Shown piece by piece: positions 21,060 through 33,375 of a stretch of DNA of 64,000 nucleotides. The notes beneath the pieces are model-generated. The model ran no database searches. It was not told the origin of the DNA and saw only the letters and a program-made list of their open reading frames with translations. The stretch is taken from assembly GCA_002077065.1 (NCBI GenBank), contig NAJO01000053.1, positions 163,092-227,091 of the forward strand, given 5' to 3'. Positions within the stretch are counted from its first letter, which is position 1, and each line of letters opens with the position of its first letter. The translations under genes and the position numbers were made by a program. The DNA comes from Cryoendolithus antarcticus. Lineage: Eukaryota; Ascomycota; Dothideomycetes; Cladosporiales; Cladosporiaceae.

Positions 21060-24000
21060 TCAAGCCTTCTCCTTAGCTCCCCCACTACTCATCGAGCTCT
21101 CCGTCAAATACCTCTGAAACACCCTCTCCTCGATCCCCAAACTCGGATCACTCGATGTAGACTTCCTGCTCTCCTGTCGTCGGAAGTAGACGCGTTTGCA
21201 GAACTTCCAGCTCTCGGCGCCGAGGAAGAAGAGGAGCGCGGCGATGAAGACGATGCCCCATTCCCTGTGGTTGACGTTAGTAAGAGATGAAAGGTATGGG
21301 TGAAGGGGATGAGGGGAACGTACCACGAGATGCCGGTGTGTTTGAACACCACATCGTCCAGTCCAGGAATGTAGAGGAGAGGGAAGATGAGTACGAAGCC
21401 AGCCATTACGGCGACGAAGAGAAACTTATTTGTCCAGACATCTCTCATCCAGCCGTAGTATCTGTTCCCGTTTGGTCGCATGTGGAAGAACGATCGTCGC
21501 AAATTAATCACCTCCCAAGCCAAGAACAAGCTCAGCCAAGTCATCGTCGCGAAGCAAGTCGCCCGTGCGCGGAAGATCAAATCACACCCATCGTCAATAG
21601 ACTCATTACAGCGGTAGCCGATGATGCCGTCTTCGAAGCCATACAGGACGAGGACGAAAGATGCCAAACAGAGCGCTGCGATCCAGATCCCGTAGAAGAG
21701 CATATCGCAGCAGACCTCCCAGGTAAAGATACCCTTCTTGCTGTCCTGCGGTGGGCGCGAAAGGATATCCGGCGCTGCGCGCTCGAAGCCAAGACCCATG
21801 TCGGGGATTCCGGAGGTGACCATGATGATCCACATGATCTCCACGGGACTTAGTGGGAAGACGGAGATGTTCTCGCCGTCTTTGAAGACTAGTCCAATCA
21901 AAAGGATCAGAGCCTGCGCCACGTTCTGCGAGAGCAAGTGCAGTACGAATTTCTGGATGTTGTCGAACGTCCTTCGCCCTTCTTCTACAGCTGCGAGGAT
22001 CGAGGCGAAGTTGTCGTCCGTGAGAATGATGTCGCTGGCGTCTTTGGCGACATCCGAGCCGGCTTGACCCATGGCTATGCCGACGTCTGCGCGCGAGAGG
22101 GAAGGGCTATCGTTCACGCCGTCACCTGTCATGGCTGCGTATTTACCGCGACGGTGCAGGGCGTCAATCATGCGGACTTTGGTGTTTGGGGCGCAGCGGG
22201 CGATGACGAGAGGTAGGACGGGGAGCTTGTCGATCTCGTCGTCGGAGAGCTGGTCGAATTGAGAGGCGGTCATGACCATAGCGTCCGCAACGTCTTTGCT
22301 GATGAGGTCCATCTTAGATGGAAGAATGCCAACTTGTGCGGCGATTGCGCGAGCTGTGCCGGGGTGATCGCCGGTGAGCATGTGCACGGCGATGCCGGCT
22401 TCGTGACATTTGCGGACTGAGGATGCGGATTCGGGGCGCGGAGGGTCGTAGAGGCCGATGAGGCCGCGGAAGACGAGGTTGTTCTCGATGACTGTGCGGT
22501 CGATCTCGGCGCCCTCTTCGAATTCTTCCTCGTAGCGACGGTTGGCTAGCGCGAGCACGCGGAGACCCAACTTGGCGAGTCCTTCCATGTTCTCGAGGAC
22601 TTGCTCGCGGAACTCTTCGGTGATCTCGATGGGCTCTTCATTTGACTTGGCGACGTAGGAAGTGCACGAGGCGATGATGCGCTCGACAGCACCCTTGGTG
22701 AATGCGAAAGTCTCCTTAGTCTTGATATCTTGGTAGAGCACTGACATCTTCTTGACGTCAGAGTCGAAAGGGAATTCCGACAGCATCTTCCATGCTGGAT
22801 TATCACCAGCAACAGATGCACGGCGATTCCAGTTGAAGCGAGTGGCGAAGACTTGGATCGCAATCTCAGTCGGATCACCGCGAGCGTTCCAATTGCCTTC
22901 GTCAGTCTGATGCACATTTGCTAGGTTGGCAAGAGAGGCAACACGTAGATATTCTTTGATCGCATCGCCCTCTGATAGCAGCTCTTCGTATGATGTCTCC
23001 TTCTCGTCAGTATTCTCACCTTGGAGTCGAGGCTCGTGCGTGCCGAATGAGATGTTACCCATGGTCGGGTTAAAGGGTTCCGAAGTCTCGCCGATGGTGT
23101 AGGTGCCAGTCGCGGGAATCCAGGCCTTCTTTGCGACCATCTTGCCTTGTGTTAGAGTACCGGTCTTGTCGCTGCAGATGTCCGTCACTCCTCCAAGTGC
23201 CTCGAGGGATCGGAGACTGCGGACGATGACATTCCGCTCTACCATGCGTTTTGTGCCAGCTGCCATCGTGATCGTCAAAACTACAACAAGCGAGGCAGGA
23301 ATCATCGAGAGACCCGTGGCGACTGCGTAGATGATGACTTCTTGTCGATTGCGAAAGTTGTTGGCACCTAGCACGATGATTGCGCAGATGATGGCGATGA
23401 AGAAGAGGAGCAGTGCGAGTCGTGCAAGCTTCTTCTGCAGAGGTGTGCCGACGTTGACACCGAGGAAGTGACCGACTGCATCTGTGACTGTGAGAACAGT
23501 GGCTTCAACGTAGCGGTGAGGCTTGACAGTGCCGTCTTTCGACTGCTTCGGTGATCGGAACTTGCTGTCTTTCTTGCGAAGTGCGGCTGCAATACTTCCA
23601 ATCTCGGTGTGCATGCCAGTGGCGAAAACAATGCCGGTCGCTCTACCTTTGGTCACGGTCGAAGAGCTGTAGGCGACGTTGAGTCGGTCGCCAGGTCCAG
23701 TGAGATCTTCGAAAACGCTGTTGGCATCTTTGCGGACGGGCAGTGACTCGCCCGTAAGAAGTGCCTCGTCCGTCTCGAAGTTGACGGCCTCGATGATGCG
23801 GACATCAGCAGGTACCACATCGCCGGTCTTCATCTCCACGAGATCGCCAGGGACAATTTCCTGGGTAGAGACAGTAACAGACTTGCCATCTCGCACAGCC
23901 GATGCAGTAGGCGAACTCAGCGATCGGAGCGAGTCCATCGTCTTCTCTGCTGAGTATTCCTGCATGAACCCAATGACGATGTTGAGTATGATGACAGCGG

Positions 24001-24316
24001 CGACTACGCCTCCTTCGATGTACGAGGCGATCGCGAAAGATACCGCCATGGCAATAATGAGAATCAAAGTCATGGCGTTGGCGACTTGTCGTAATAGAAT
24101 TTTGCCAGGGTTAACGCCACCGCCTTCTCCAAGCTCATTCCGGCCATGCTCTTCGAGTCGCGCGGCAGCATCTGCTGAGGTGAGACCATCGTCGCCGTCT
24201 GCCTTGAGCTCATCCAGAACATCCGTCCACTTGAGAGCGTGTGCTGGTCGGCTGATAGGCTTGTTGGATTGGCCAGAGATATGCTCCGGCTGTGCTTGGG
24301 TGTCGCCGCTTCCCAT
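21060..24316 (-). CDS. ENA1: ENA-type (P-type IID) sodium/potassium-exporting ATPase, two exons
   Basis: Plasma-membrane pump exporting Na+ or K+ for salt and alkaline tolerance. Exon 1 is 24316-21324 and exon 2 21264-21060; the 59-bp intron splits the Trp codon in GISW-EWGIVF, giving 1,065 aa. Landmarks: cation-ATPase N domain (ALKWTDVLDEL), dephosphorylation loop LLTGESLPV (188-191), phosphorylated Asp383 in CSDKTGTLTQGK, nucleotide-binding KGAVERI, hinge GDGVNDSPSLSRADVG, and ten hydrophobic spans. The last span and cytosolic tail (AALLFFLGAESWKFCKRVYF) exist only after splicing; the unspliced frame ends in low-complexity nonsense. Typical length for the ENA subfamily. Confidence 0.95.
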
Positions 24317-25454
24317 CTTGTTGGCGTAGTGTAGATCGTAGCTCCAGATTCGGGGATGTGAAGGGTATTGCTACGTATGAGAGTACTTGGAATGCAGCAA
24401 TGCAGTAAGGAACAACGAGTGTTTAGTAACGAGAGTCGATTCCAAGGTGCTTATGCTTGACAAGACTTTGACACAGGAACGGGACATTGCTATGTCTTAT
24501 ACTGCGGACCTACCTTCCATTGAGTTGCACCCAAGAAATGATGTCTTGGGTGTCCAAGAGGTGCGATAAACCTTGTGCTTGGCAGAGGAAGTCAAAGTGT
24601 TGGCGATATTTCATGAGGGCGATAGCTGTTTGGCCATGTGCTGGTCACGCAGGTCAGTGCTCCGCAGCCCATGGCGTTATCTCGCCGTACTGTTCCTATC
24701 CCTGGTAGATTGCCATTGACTGGACATGGTCAGCACAATTGCGATGCTCCTACCAGCCAGCGCATCTCGCAAAGTTGCCGCGGGGGAACCTCTATGAAGT
24801 CAAACCCCAGAGGGTGGTCTGCCAAGAGCGCGGAGCGGAACAGTCAGCAGAGACACGCTCTCAGCACGTGGCCAAGAGGCGATAATGCAGTAATTGTCGT
24901 CATGTCACTGGTGGCGAGAGAGTGAACGAGAGTTTGCCCAGAGATATGAAGGTTGCCGAGACGTTGTTCTCGGCGTGAGAATGCCGAAGTCTCGAGCGCC
25001 AAGAATATTTCGGCGGCATTCCGTACATCGTCAGCCTTACAGCGTTGAGCGAGGGTGATGGTTGACGGGTGAGTGTATTGCCGCCGTCAATGCAATGCCC
25101 AAGGCGAGCGTGTGAGCTGATGTTGTGGCACCGATGCCATTGCTCAAACGGGGCGGAACAAACACAGGCCGAACTCTTAGCTGTTCGCTGATGTTCGAGA
25201 ATGCTGTTCCTTCGATCATCAAATCACGTCATCCGCTCAACGCTTGAAAATCCGGGGAAGGGCGACGTCACTGGCAGTGCTGCGGCGGCGACAACACTAA
25301 TCAACATTAAGCAGTCGACCTCGGTCATAACAACAAATACACTTCACCCAAGCCACCACATCTCCATTCACCACCACAAACCACCATACCGCCCACCATT
25401 AATTTCCTCCGCACCTTCTTCGCGAGCGCCCGCTCCGCCAGCCCATCTTCAGTC
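24317..25454. promoter_or_regulatory. Divergent promoter region of ENA ATPase and glutaredoxin
   Basis: A 1.1-kb region between divergent genes, both stress-related. A gcgacgtcac site at about 25261-25270 contains the ACGTCA core of CRE/Atf-type elements, 185 bp before the glutaredoxin ATG. A CA-rich leader (25350-25440) precedes the glutaredoxin start. Regulatory roles are inference; no other gene recognised. Confidence 0.4.
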
Positions 25455-25899
<445 letters not shown>

Positions 25900-26110
25900 A
25901 TTTTCGATATCATAAGTTTTCCCGACATGCGATACACTACTTGCGAGACGATACTAGATTGCAAATGCACAAAACAAGAACGTGGCAGACAACCTCACGG
26001 AATACTCGTGCGTTGTTCATACGGCATTTGCAGGCAATTCCTCTTCCGTTTTGTTCATGTACGCATACATGCTGTTAGGTGGTCCGCCCATCAGCAATCG
26101 GAGCGAGACC

Positions 26111-26685
26111 TCAGTCCAGCTCCCCAGCACTCGCCATCCGCCGCAGTGCCTCGATAGAACTATGTACCGCTTGCTTCGCGCCTTTCCTGTGCATCTCGAC
26201 GAGCTCCTTGTGCCGGTCGCTGTCCTTCTCGACATCAGGATACCGCCACTCGAACGTATATGTCATGTTCAGGTCCTTCCCATCCAGTGATGATCCCTCA
26301 GACACAGTGTTCACGATCAGACTGCCATCTGGCTGGTGAAAGTCGACCTACGAGCCAGTTGATCAACAATCGCGCTCAGAAGATTCGCTTCACGAGCGGT
26401 TCGCTTGCTTCGATCTGGAAAGAGTCATACCTTCGTCGGCCAATAACTCTTACAAACCTCCTTCACCTCCTTCTTCCCATCCCCACGATCACTGAAATGC
26501 GCTATCCGCACCACCTCGTCCCCCTCATCACTCACGATATCCGTCGCTGTGATGATAGGTACAAAGTCCTGTGCTTTGCGGATCTTGCGCTGTAGGCCAT
26601 TCCAGATTTGGGTTTGTGTGAGAATGGGCGTGGCGGAGGAGGGGTTGATGGGCTCGGTATAGGCGCAGTGGACTGTGATAGGCAT
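26111..26685 (-). CDS. DUF1857 (SRPBCC-superfamily) protein, two exons
   Basis: Exons 26685-26431 and 26347-26111 are separated by an 83-bp intron placed after ...SYWPTK; splicing gives 163 aa. The N-terminal YTEPINP...LTQTQIWNGLQRK and the C-terminal MTYTFEWRYPDVEK belong to the fungal DUF1857 family, small START-like beta-barrel proteins often of unknown role. The sequence has no signal peptide. It shares a 243-bp divergent promoter with Sec39. Confidence 0.85.
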
Positions 26686-26928
26686 GGTGGCGTTTACTGT
26701 TGTGTAACGGTGGCTTATGCACGATTTGTACGACCTTGTCTGCGCTCATAGCCAGATACATGATCTAGACTTCAAACTTGGCAGCGAAAGACCCACCAGG
26801 GACACCACCCCTTCTGAAAGATTTGCGTTTATGTGCATGGCTTCACGAATAGCGTAGCCTTCACTGACAGCGCAGAGTCGCACCTGTACATATACACGAA
26901 CGACTGGACAGAGACAAACACGCCCGCG

Positions 26929-29900
26929 ATGATCACCCTCTCCGCCCCGCAATGCCTCCTCCTGACGGTGCACTTCGCCTCGGAGTCCAATATCCGCGCC
27001 CTGCACAGCTTTACACCCACCCGCTCCGACGCTCTTGACCCCGAGCTTATCCTGCGAGTCTTGCTCACCTATCTCCCCGAATCTCTGCCTCCGCACGAGT
27101 ACACCAGCTACGTCTCCGAGGTCGCATCCCGACTCTACCTAGATGTTGAGCGGGAGGATGTCGAGGTCGACGTCAAGCACGTCGAGGGACTGGACGAGAA
27201 GGAGGCAGAGAAGCGTGTGAAGAAAGTGCGGAAGGAGCTGAGGGAGTTGCGACCGCCCAAGTTCCCGCCCCATGCGCCGGAAGACATCTTGACGAGGTTC
27301 CTGTGTCACCGCGCCGAGGCGATCGATCGGGAGACCGGGCTGCTGCCGCTTGTGAAAGACCTGGTCGAGCCTTTTCTGGACAGGAATGCATATCTGCGAA
27401 CGTGGTACGTCGCTGTGGTGCTGCCGCTGCTAAGGCTGAATTGGGAGTACTACCCCGAGAAGCGGAGTGATACCACCATTGAGCAATTCGAGGAATCCGA
27501 TGGGAAGGAGGGTGTTGACATGTTGATGGAGCGGTCCACGCAGGCGAATGTAGAGAAGGCTGCTGGGCCTGACGGGACTGCTGGGGAAAGTGCTGTGGGA
27601 AGGGACATGAAAGGGTTGGTCGGGCCGTGGATGTATGGGCACAACGAGAGGAAGCGACGAAAGCTGACCGGGAAGGTTGTCGCGGAGCCGAAAACTCCAG
27701 ATCATGAGCCTGCGGAGGATGAGGGACTTGCAAATGGGTTGAGGAAGATCAAATTGAACGGCATTTCGGATGATGATATGACGGGCCATGACTGGGAGTA
27801 CGCGTACCGCTGGATGGTGCATCAGGCGACAACGAACTTTCCACTCGTCACACACCTTATTGAAGACTGGGATGGACCGAGCGATGTCGACTTTGGCGGG
27901 CTTGAGTCTCGCTCTCGACCTTACCTGGATGATGACATACAGCGGAAGCTCGAGCTGCAGTACGCTCAAGCTGCCTTCGCAAGCTGCTACGCCGTCACAT
28001 CACCGTCCGAGGCGACAGTACGAGGTGCGCATGGCGTGCTAGCAAGACTGGCCGAGCTACTCGACTTCATCCCTCCTCCTGACCTGGCCACAAGTGTGGA
28101 TTCATTACCACGTATCGAAGAGCACACGACAAAGCTCGACGAGTCGCATACATCTCAGCACCTCGAGCCAGACCACCTCTTCACTGCGGAACATCCACTC
28201 ACCACCCCACGATTGGAAACGTACATGCTGCTGCAGATGATCGTCTACACAGCGTATCAACTCCTCGGTCTCGGCAGCCCCATGTCGCTAGTCGGTGTGG
28301 CAAAGCTGCAATTCTACGGCACTGCAGACAGTCAGATGACTGTCTTGAAGAGGATTCTGCAGACTTGCACGAAGAATGGCAAGGGCGATGAGGCGCAGTG
28401 GACGAGCGATCGGGCAAAAATCATCTGGCTGTGGAACTGGGGAATCGCTACCGATGACACTGCTGCGACGACTGGCGCCGGAGTGTTGGGAAACATCGAG
28501 AAGGCAGCGTTCGAGGAGGAGATCCTGAAGGTGTATCTGGATACTAGCTGTGAGTCTCGCACTTCCCTACCTGCAGTCTCTCTAGAGTCATGAAAACTTT
28601 TCCATTCACGCGCGCAATCTCATTCAAAAACATGCACTTACACGCTCTTTCTTCCCTCCCAGTACGCCAAGTCAAGTCCGACATGAATAACGAGTCTCTT
28701 GCCGAGAATGCAGATTTGGACTGTGCATTTCCGTTCACGAACTCGGTGCAGGAGAACGTAGATGCGCAGGATAAGGTCGACGCCGATGAGCTGACATCGG
28801 CTGCACATAGGCTATGCGATGATCACGAAGCTGTACCTGCAGGATCAGCCGATGCTGTCGGCGGCGCAGACTGAGCAGGCAATTCTTGCGAAGGCGCTGG
28901 AGGCGTACGATGCTGCTAGCAATGGGAACAGGAGTCGAGGCGGGATGAGGAAGGCGAGTGAGATGTGAGTGATTTCCGTCTCTACGGTCCACGACACATT
29001 GCGGCAGGACTCGAGACTGACCATCTCACAGCATGTCGACCTTTCGACCCAATTTCCCATCCAGCACCCGCTTCCGACAAGTCTCCGCACTACTAGCAGC
29101 CACACATTCCCTGAGCTTCTACTCCCTCACCCTCCAACACGGCGTCCCCTTCCAGCCAGTCAGCATCCGTGTAAGCCAAGACCCGATTGGTCTCCTCAGC
29201 AAAGTGCTCGAGCAGAACTCTGGCTCCTACACCAAGCTCGACGACCTCATAGCCATCGGGCAGAACCTCATCGCCGCCGGCCTTGTCAATTCGACGACGG
29301 ACGAAGACGCTACATCAGCCACCTCTCCCGGCCAAGATCTCACAAAGCAGAATCAAGACGCCGACCGCCGCATTACCCTCATGGCCGTCGAGTCCGCTTT
29401 GCGTGAAGACGACTTCGAAACAGCGTACTCCTACGTCGTCAATCGCCTCACGCCTTCGTCCCTCACGCCGAAGGAATCCGAGGACGACACGTCCTGGCGT
29501 GCTGCGTTCCTAGCTGGTCGTTTTCGCCCTACATCTTCCACGCCACCTTCGTTGCGGAGACTAGAGCAGCGTACAGAGCTCCTGTCTCTTGCGCTGTTGC
29601 TGGCACCAAAGTCAGCGTTGACGGATATTCTGAGTGCGTGGAGGAGATGTGAGGAGGAGATGACGAGTCTTGCTAAGTCTCAAGCGAGAGAGGAAGCTGA
29701 ATTCGACGACCACGCGGACAAGAAGCAAGTTCTTCCCGGTCACTTTGTCGTGAACGCCACGCAGCCTGATCTCGTGCTTGGGCAGAAACGACGGGAGCTT
29801 GGTCGTCTGGCTTCTGGTTCTGGGGGAGGGAAGGGCGAGGAGGCGCCGGTCAGTATGTTTGATCTTACGCGCAGTGCTGCCGCGGCGCTTGGCAGGGGCG

Positions 29901-30127
29901 TGGGTGGGACCCTGGGAGGTGTTGGAACTTTGGCTGGGCCGAGGAAAAGCACGGAGATGAGTCGGAGTGGGGTTGAGGGGAATGAAGAGGGAGATGGAGT
30001 GGGAGCTATGGGCGAGAGGGTGAGGAGGAGGGATATGGTTGCTAATGCTGTTAGTGGGGGCTTGGCTAGTGGATTGGGATGGGTGTTGGGGGCTACGCCT
30101 GCGCAGGGACAGGGGCAGGAGCGATAG
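26929..30127 (+). CDS. SEC39: Sec39, Dsl1 tethering-complex subunit for Golgi-to-ER traffic, three exons
   Basis: Exons 26929-28549, 28811-28964, 29032-30127 give 956 aa. The start ATG at 26929 precedes the family N terminus (CLLLTVHFASESNIRAL); the frame is open further upstream but begins oddly. The Sec39 helical domain includes RSDALDPELILRVLLTYLPESL, the middle MLLQMIVYTAYQLLGLGSPMS and, across exon 2, ALEAYDAASNGNRSRGGM followed by FPSSTRFRQVSALLAATHSLSFYSLTLQHG. The C terminus is Gly-rich. Intron 1 is unusually long for this window (261 bp). Sec39 bridges Dsl1 and Tip20 to receive COPI vesicles at the ER. Confidence 0.9.
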
Positions 30128-30308
30128 CTTCATACGAAGAGAGGCTTGCTGTCGCCGGGAGGATACCACATACTGTCTTTTGTGGCTACCGTAGAGATAG
30201 TCTCCTCTCAGCGCCCTCTTGAGCCTCCCCATGCAGCTGGGTTGGCTTCTTCTGGCCGAGCACTATCGACGCCACAACGTGCAACTTGCAATCTCAATAT
30301 CATGACTA

Positions 30309-30983
30309 TCAGCCGCAATGATCATGATTCGCAGCTAACAAGGGCAGACTACTATACTGACCTGCTTCGAGGTTAGATCTAGTGGATGGCGTATCTCGCA
30401 GGGAAGGTGTCTGACTCGGAAAGCATCGCGAACTGCCCAAACCTTCCTCATCGTCGAATTCCCAACGAGGCCCGCGAAAGCATCGTCGTCCCGCGAATGC
30501 GTATCTCAGTGGCCGACTCTCCGCGATCTCAACGCATTCGTAATACACCGCTGGATCACGCGAGTGGCGGACGTTGTAGCCGACTGGCTGCCTCTCGCGT
30601 CCGATGGGCAGCTTCCGTCCAGGAGAGGAGACGAGATACATGCGCATTGCGCTCGATGAGTCTTTGGCCCAATATTCGCAGATCAGGAAGGTGCCGTCGA
30701 GATCGCCGGAGTCTAGGGCGTAGTGGTGGTCCGTAGCGCAGTGATTGCACCAGGTGACTTTCCAGTCTTTGGGTTCTTTCCAGAGGAGTAGGGGATTGTA
30801 TTCTTGAGGTGAGCCTGCGGGTCTTTGGCGGAAGAAGAGAGCGCATTGGAGGTCGTTCGACCGCGCGATTGCTGCTTGCCATTGCTTGTTGACTCGTTGA
30901 GAGAGGAGCAGGGTCTTCATGTCGAGGTGAGCGAGGATAGGCTCCAGAAGCTCCGGAAGTGTGAGGACTGCCGTGGACGCCAT
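30309..30983 (-). CDS. F-box-like protein, tandem paralogue A (C-terminal frame probably shifted)
   Basis: A 224-aa frame whose N terminus VLTLPELLEPILAHLDMKTL followed by LLSQRVNKQW is an F-box-like helix set, then LQCALFFRQ, a Cys/His patch (WCNHCATDHH) and SSSAMRMYLVSSP. The same order recurs in the next three genes upstream on the minus strand. After FDDEE (about 30446) the annotated frame becomes Ser/Arg-rich and lacks family features, whereas an alternative frame continues RFGQFAMLSESDTFP, resembling the RRFGELRDAL end of copy D. A one-base loss near 30445 is therefore likely. F-box proteins usually link substrates to SCF ubiquitin ligases; that role is inferred. Confidence 0.7.
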   Translation of the reverse strand: MASTAVLTLPELLEPILAHLDMKTLLLSQRVNKQWQAAIARSNDLQCALFFRQRPAGSPQEYNPLLLWKEPKDWKVTWCNHCATDHHYALDSGDLDGTFLICEYWAKDSSSAMRMYLVSSPGRKLPIGRERQPVGYNVRHSRDPAVYYECVEIAESRPLRYAFAGRRCFRGPRWEFDDEEGLGSSRCFPSQTPSLRDTPSTRSNLEAGQYSSLPLLAANHDHCG

Positions 30984-31421
30984 TCCTGCCTGCTAATATG
31001 GAGTAGCGTGAGCCAAGATAACGTGCACAGATCAGCGGTACCATCGATGAACCCAATGGCGTTGCGTGGGAGTGGGGAAGTGATGAAATAGCTGTAGAGG
31101 ATGCTGTCGAACTTTCGAGGCGCTTTCCTCAACCGAAGACCCAGTGGCAACCACGTACTCACTCCGACCGCTCCTGCCTCGCTTCCCACTCACCTCCCGC
31201 AACGCGCCAGTTTAGCCTGGTCTGTCTCTGTATCCGCCATCGGTTCTACCAACCCGTCACCATCTTTGCAATGCGACGGTACCCAGCACGACTGGCGTAG
31301 CCTTGATTCCGCATCTCTGTCTTGACTACTTGTCGTTGACAGTGCACATCGGGAGTTCGCCGAAGTCCTTCCCACGACCTGCGACGATAGTCAGTACTGA
31401 CCACACCTATATCAAGCCAGG
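30984..31421. other. Spacer between F-box-like copies A and B
   Basis: Presumed promoter of copy A and 3' end of copy B. No other feature recognised. Confidence 0.4.
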
Positions 31422-31982
31422 CTACGTACATCTGTGGAAGCGACGACGCTTCCCCAATCTTCCATCGCCTTCATGCGCTCTTGCCTCACTCTCGTGCGGG
31501 ACGCCCGCTTTCTTGTAAAGACGCGGCTCACAGGCATACCGAAAGGCCTTACTTTCGTCCACGGGTATGCACTCGTACTCCACTCTGTAGTCGAGACTGT
31601 GTCGAACGTGATACTCCACTAGATATGGGCGGGGCGATGAAGTGAGGTACATTCTGAGAGCACTGGGTCCAGGTGTGTTCCTGTGGCGGAGTGTGCGGCC
31701 ATCGAGGTCCCTAGAGTCCAGCGCGCGGAAGTGCGCATCAGTGCAGTGGTTGCAGAAGTCTTCATCGTGGGAGAGCAGCAGTGGGTTGTAGGTACTGCTC
31801 ATACCCCTGCTGTCCGTCATACTTTGGCGGAAGAATAGCACTTCTTGACACTCTCTCGAACGTTCGGTGACCGCCTTCCACTGCTTGTTGACTTGCTGAG
31901 CTAGAAGTAGAGTTTTGGTGTCGAGCCTTGGTAGTATGTTGCTCAGCAGTTCCGGCAAAGACAGTACCTGGGCAGCTGCCAT
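31422..31982 (-). CDS. F-box-like protein, tandem paralogue B
   Basis: A 186-aa frame from the ATG at 31982 (the codon at 31988 is GTG). F-box-like start VLSLPELLSNILPRLDTKTL, then LLAQQVNKQW, EVLFFRQ, the NPLLL motif, a DFCNHCTDAH Cys/His patch, SALRMYLTSSP and a YHVRHSLDYRVEYEC block shared with copy A. The final ~30 residues are basic and do not match the other copies, so the true C terminus may be altered. Single exon, closest to copy A. Confidence 0.72.
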   Translation of the reverse strand: MAAAQVLSLPELLSNILPRLDTKTLLLAQQVNKQWKAVTERSRECQEVLFFRQSMTDSRGMSSTYNPLLLSHDEDFCNHCTDAHFRALDSRDLDGRTLRHRNTPGPSALRMYLTSSPRPYLVEYHVRHSLDYRVEYECIPVDESKAFRYACEPRLYKKAGVPHESEARAHEGDGRLGKRRRFHRCT

Positions 31983-32500
31983 CCTCACTGAAGTTTTGAT
32001 GTCAATTCTGGACTTGAAGTCTGATAATATACGTAGCGTTCAAGTGATGCTACTACTGGTTTGCTTCTTAGTTGTGTTGAGTGATGGAAGGAGGCACGGT
32101 GGAAAGTGTGACTTGATAAGGCGATTGTTGTCAAAGTGAAGCGGTGGCGAGAGACCCTGGGATGCTCGTTCACGATACGCTGGCATATTCACTGCGTTGC
32201 GCATATCGACCATGACAATCGCGACTAATTCCTCTACCCAATCTGAGCCCAGCACCAGCCGCTGACTATGTATGCTGCAGAGTGCTCGTGACGATGAGGC
32301 AACGGCTTCATAGCGACGTCACCACCCGGAACTGCTTGACTCGTCAGCCACATCATAATACCATGGAGAGGTGCTCTATCAACTCTACCTCGAAACAAAT
32401 GTCATTGAGAAACCTACCATCACAGCGCCTTACATTGCGATTTTATCTGCCGTATCCTTGATGATCTCGCTAAGGGTGCTATCGGTATTGACCGACATTG
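31983..32500. other. Spacer between F-box-like copies B and C
   Basis: Presumed promoter of copy B and remnant 3' end of copy C. No independent gene recognised. Confidence 0.4.
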
Positions 32501-32905
32501 TTATGCATCCGCCCTGGTCGCAGAAGTCGTCGTCGGAGTGCAGAGACGAAGCCTTCCCCTGGGCGCTGACGTGAGGTACATCCTCAATGCGCTCGCCGGC
32601 TCTTGTGCTCCGAGCTTGCAGGTACGACTGTCGCACTCCCAGGTGTGACTGTGATACAGGTCGCAGAGATTGCAGCCTTCGTCGCCGTATTCGAGTAGCA
32701 GCGGGTTGCGCTCGACGAAACGGCCGTCGGTAGGAGGTGCGCTCTGGCGGAAGAAGAGCGCTTCCTGTAGCTTGACAGAGTCCGAGATGACTGCTCTCCA
32801 GTGGTTATTGACACGTCCAGCAAAGAGTAGAGTCTTGGTGTCGTCCATGGCGAGAAGGATCTGCTCGAGGATCTCCGGTAGGGCGAGGGCTTCGGCGGCA
32901 GCCAT
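32501..32905 (-). pseudogene. F-box-like protein, tandem paralogue C, C-terminally truncated
   Basis: From the ATG at 32905 the frame gives 134 aa: ALALPEILEQILLAMDDTKTL, EALFFRQ, ERNPLLLEYGDEGCNLC and ASALRMYLTSAP, in the same order as copies A, B and D. Directly after RMYLTSAP the frame runs into GRLRLCTPTTTSATRADA and stops, about 40-60 residues earlier than the other copies and with no family features. It may be a truncated gene or a recent pseudogene; transcription is unknown. Confidence 0.6.
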
Positions 32906-33375
32906 GCTGAGTGAATTTGCTTGATATGGTGCGTAGGCTGAGAGTGTTGTCTTGTTGTGAGATGAGGTGGTGTGGTGCAGAAATTGTCCGGAGTTCGTGG
33001 GCTGGTGGCAAGAGGGCACCGGGAGAGATGGTCAGTGTCGCTCCTTCCCAGATTGGATGAGGTATTCCACTCGGCTAGCTCATACATGCACGAAAATGAG
33101 AGGGTGATATGAAACAAGTGAGTCTGTCCATGATCACTCAACACCATGACAATCCTCGTGAACTTGTTCCAAGTGGCCACCATCAGCATCTCTCACTTCT
33201 CGTTACCCAGGGCATTCGTGTCCATGCCGACGGCATTACCCTCGATTGCATCACTCGACTTCAACGTTGTACTGGAAAGAGTCCTCGATACTGTCGCCTA
33301 ACTTAGTACATATGATAAATCACAGGAGGGTGAAGTAAGGCTCACCTTGGTCTTGCAGCCCCCGAACCACTGCCA
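32906..33375. other. Spacer between F-box-like copies C and D, with a conserved upstream element
   Basis: Contains the promoter of copy C. A segment at about 33031-33054 (gtcagtgtcgctccttccca, then gattgg) is repeated upstream of copy D. Confidence 0.5.
33031..33054 (-). promoter_or_regulatory. Conserved upstream element of F-box-like copy C
   Basis: The core ccttcccagat and its left flank (gtcagtgtcgct) match the element at 34027-34050 at most positions; both lie about 125-135 bp upstream of their ATG. It may be a shared promoter block inherited by tandem duplication. Confidence 0.45.

Noticed and set aside
28590..28874. 94-codon ATG frame between Sec39 exons
   Set aside because: It lies almost wholly in the inferred intron and overlaps exon 2 in the wrong frame; the direct exon 1-exon 2 join restores Sec39 homology.
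32430..32636. Neighbouring frame near F-box-like copy C with a DDDFCDQGGC segment resembling the copy B Cys patch
   Set aside because: The likeness is short and out of order relative to the family; chance cannot be excluded.
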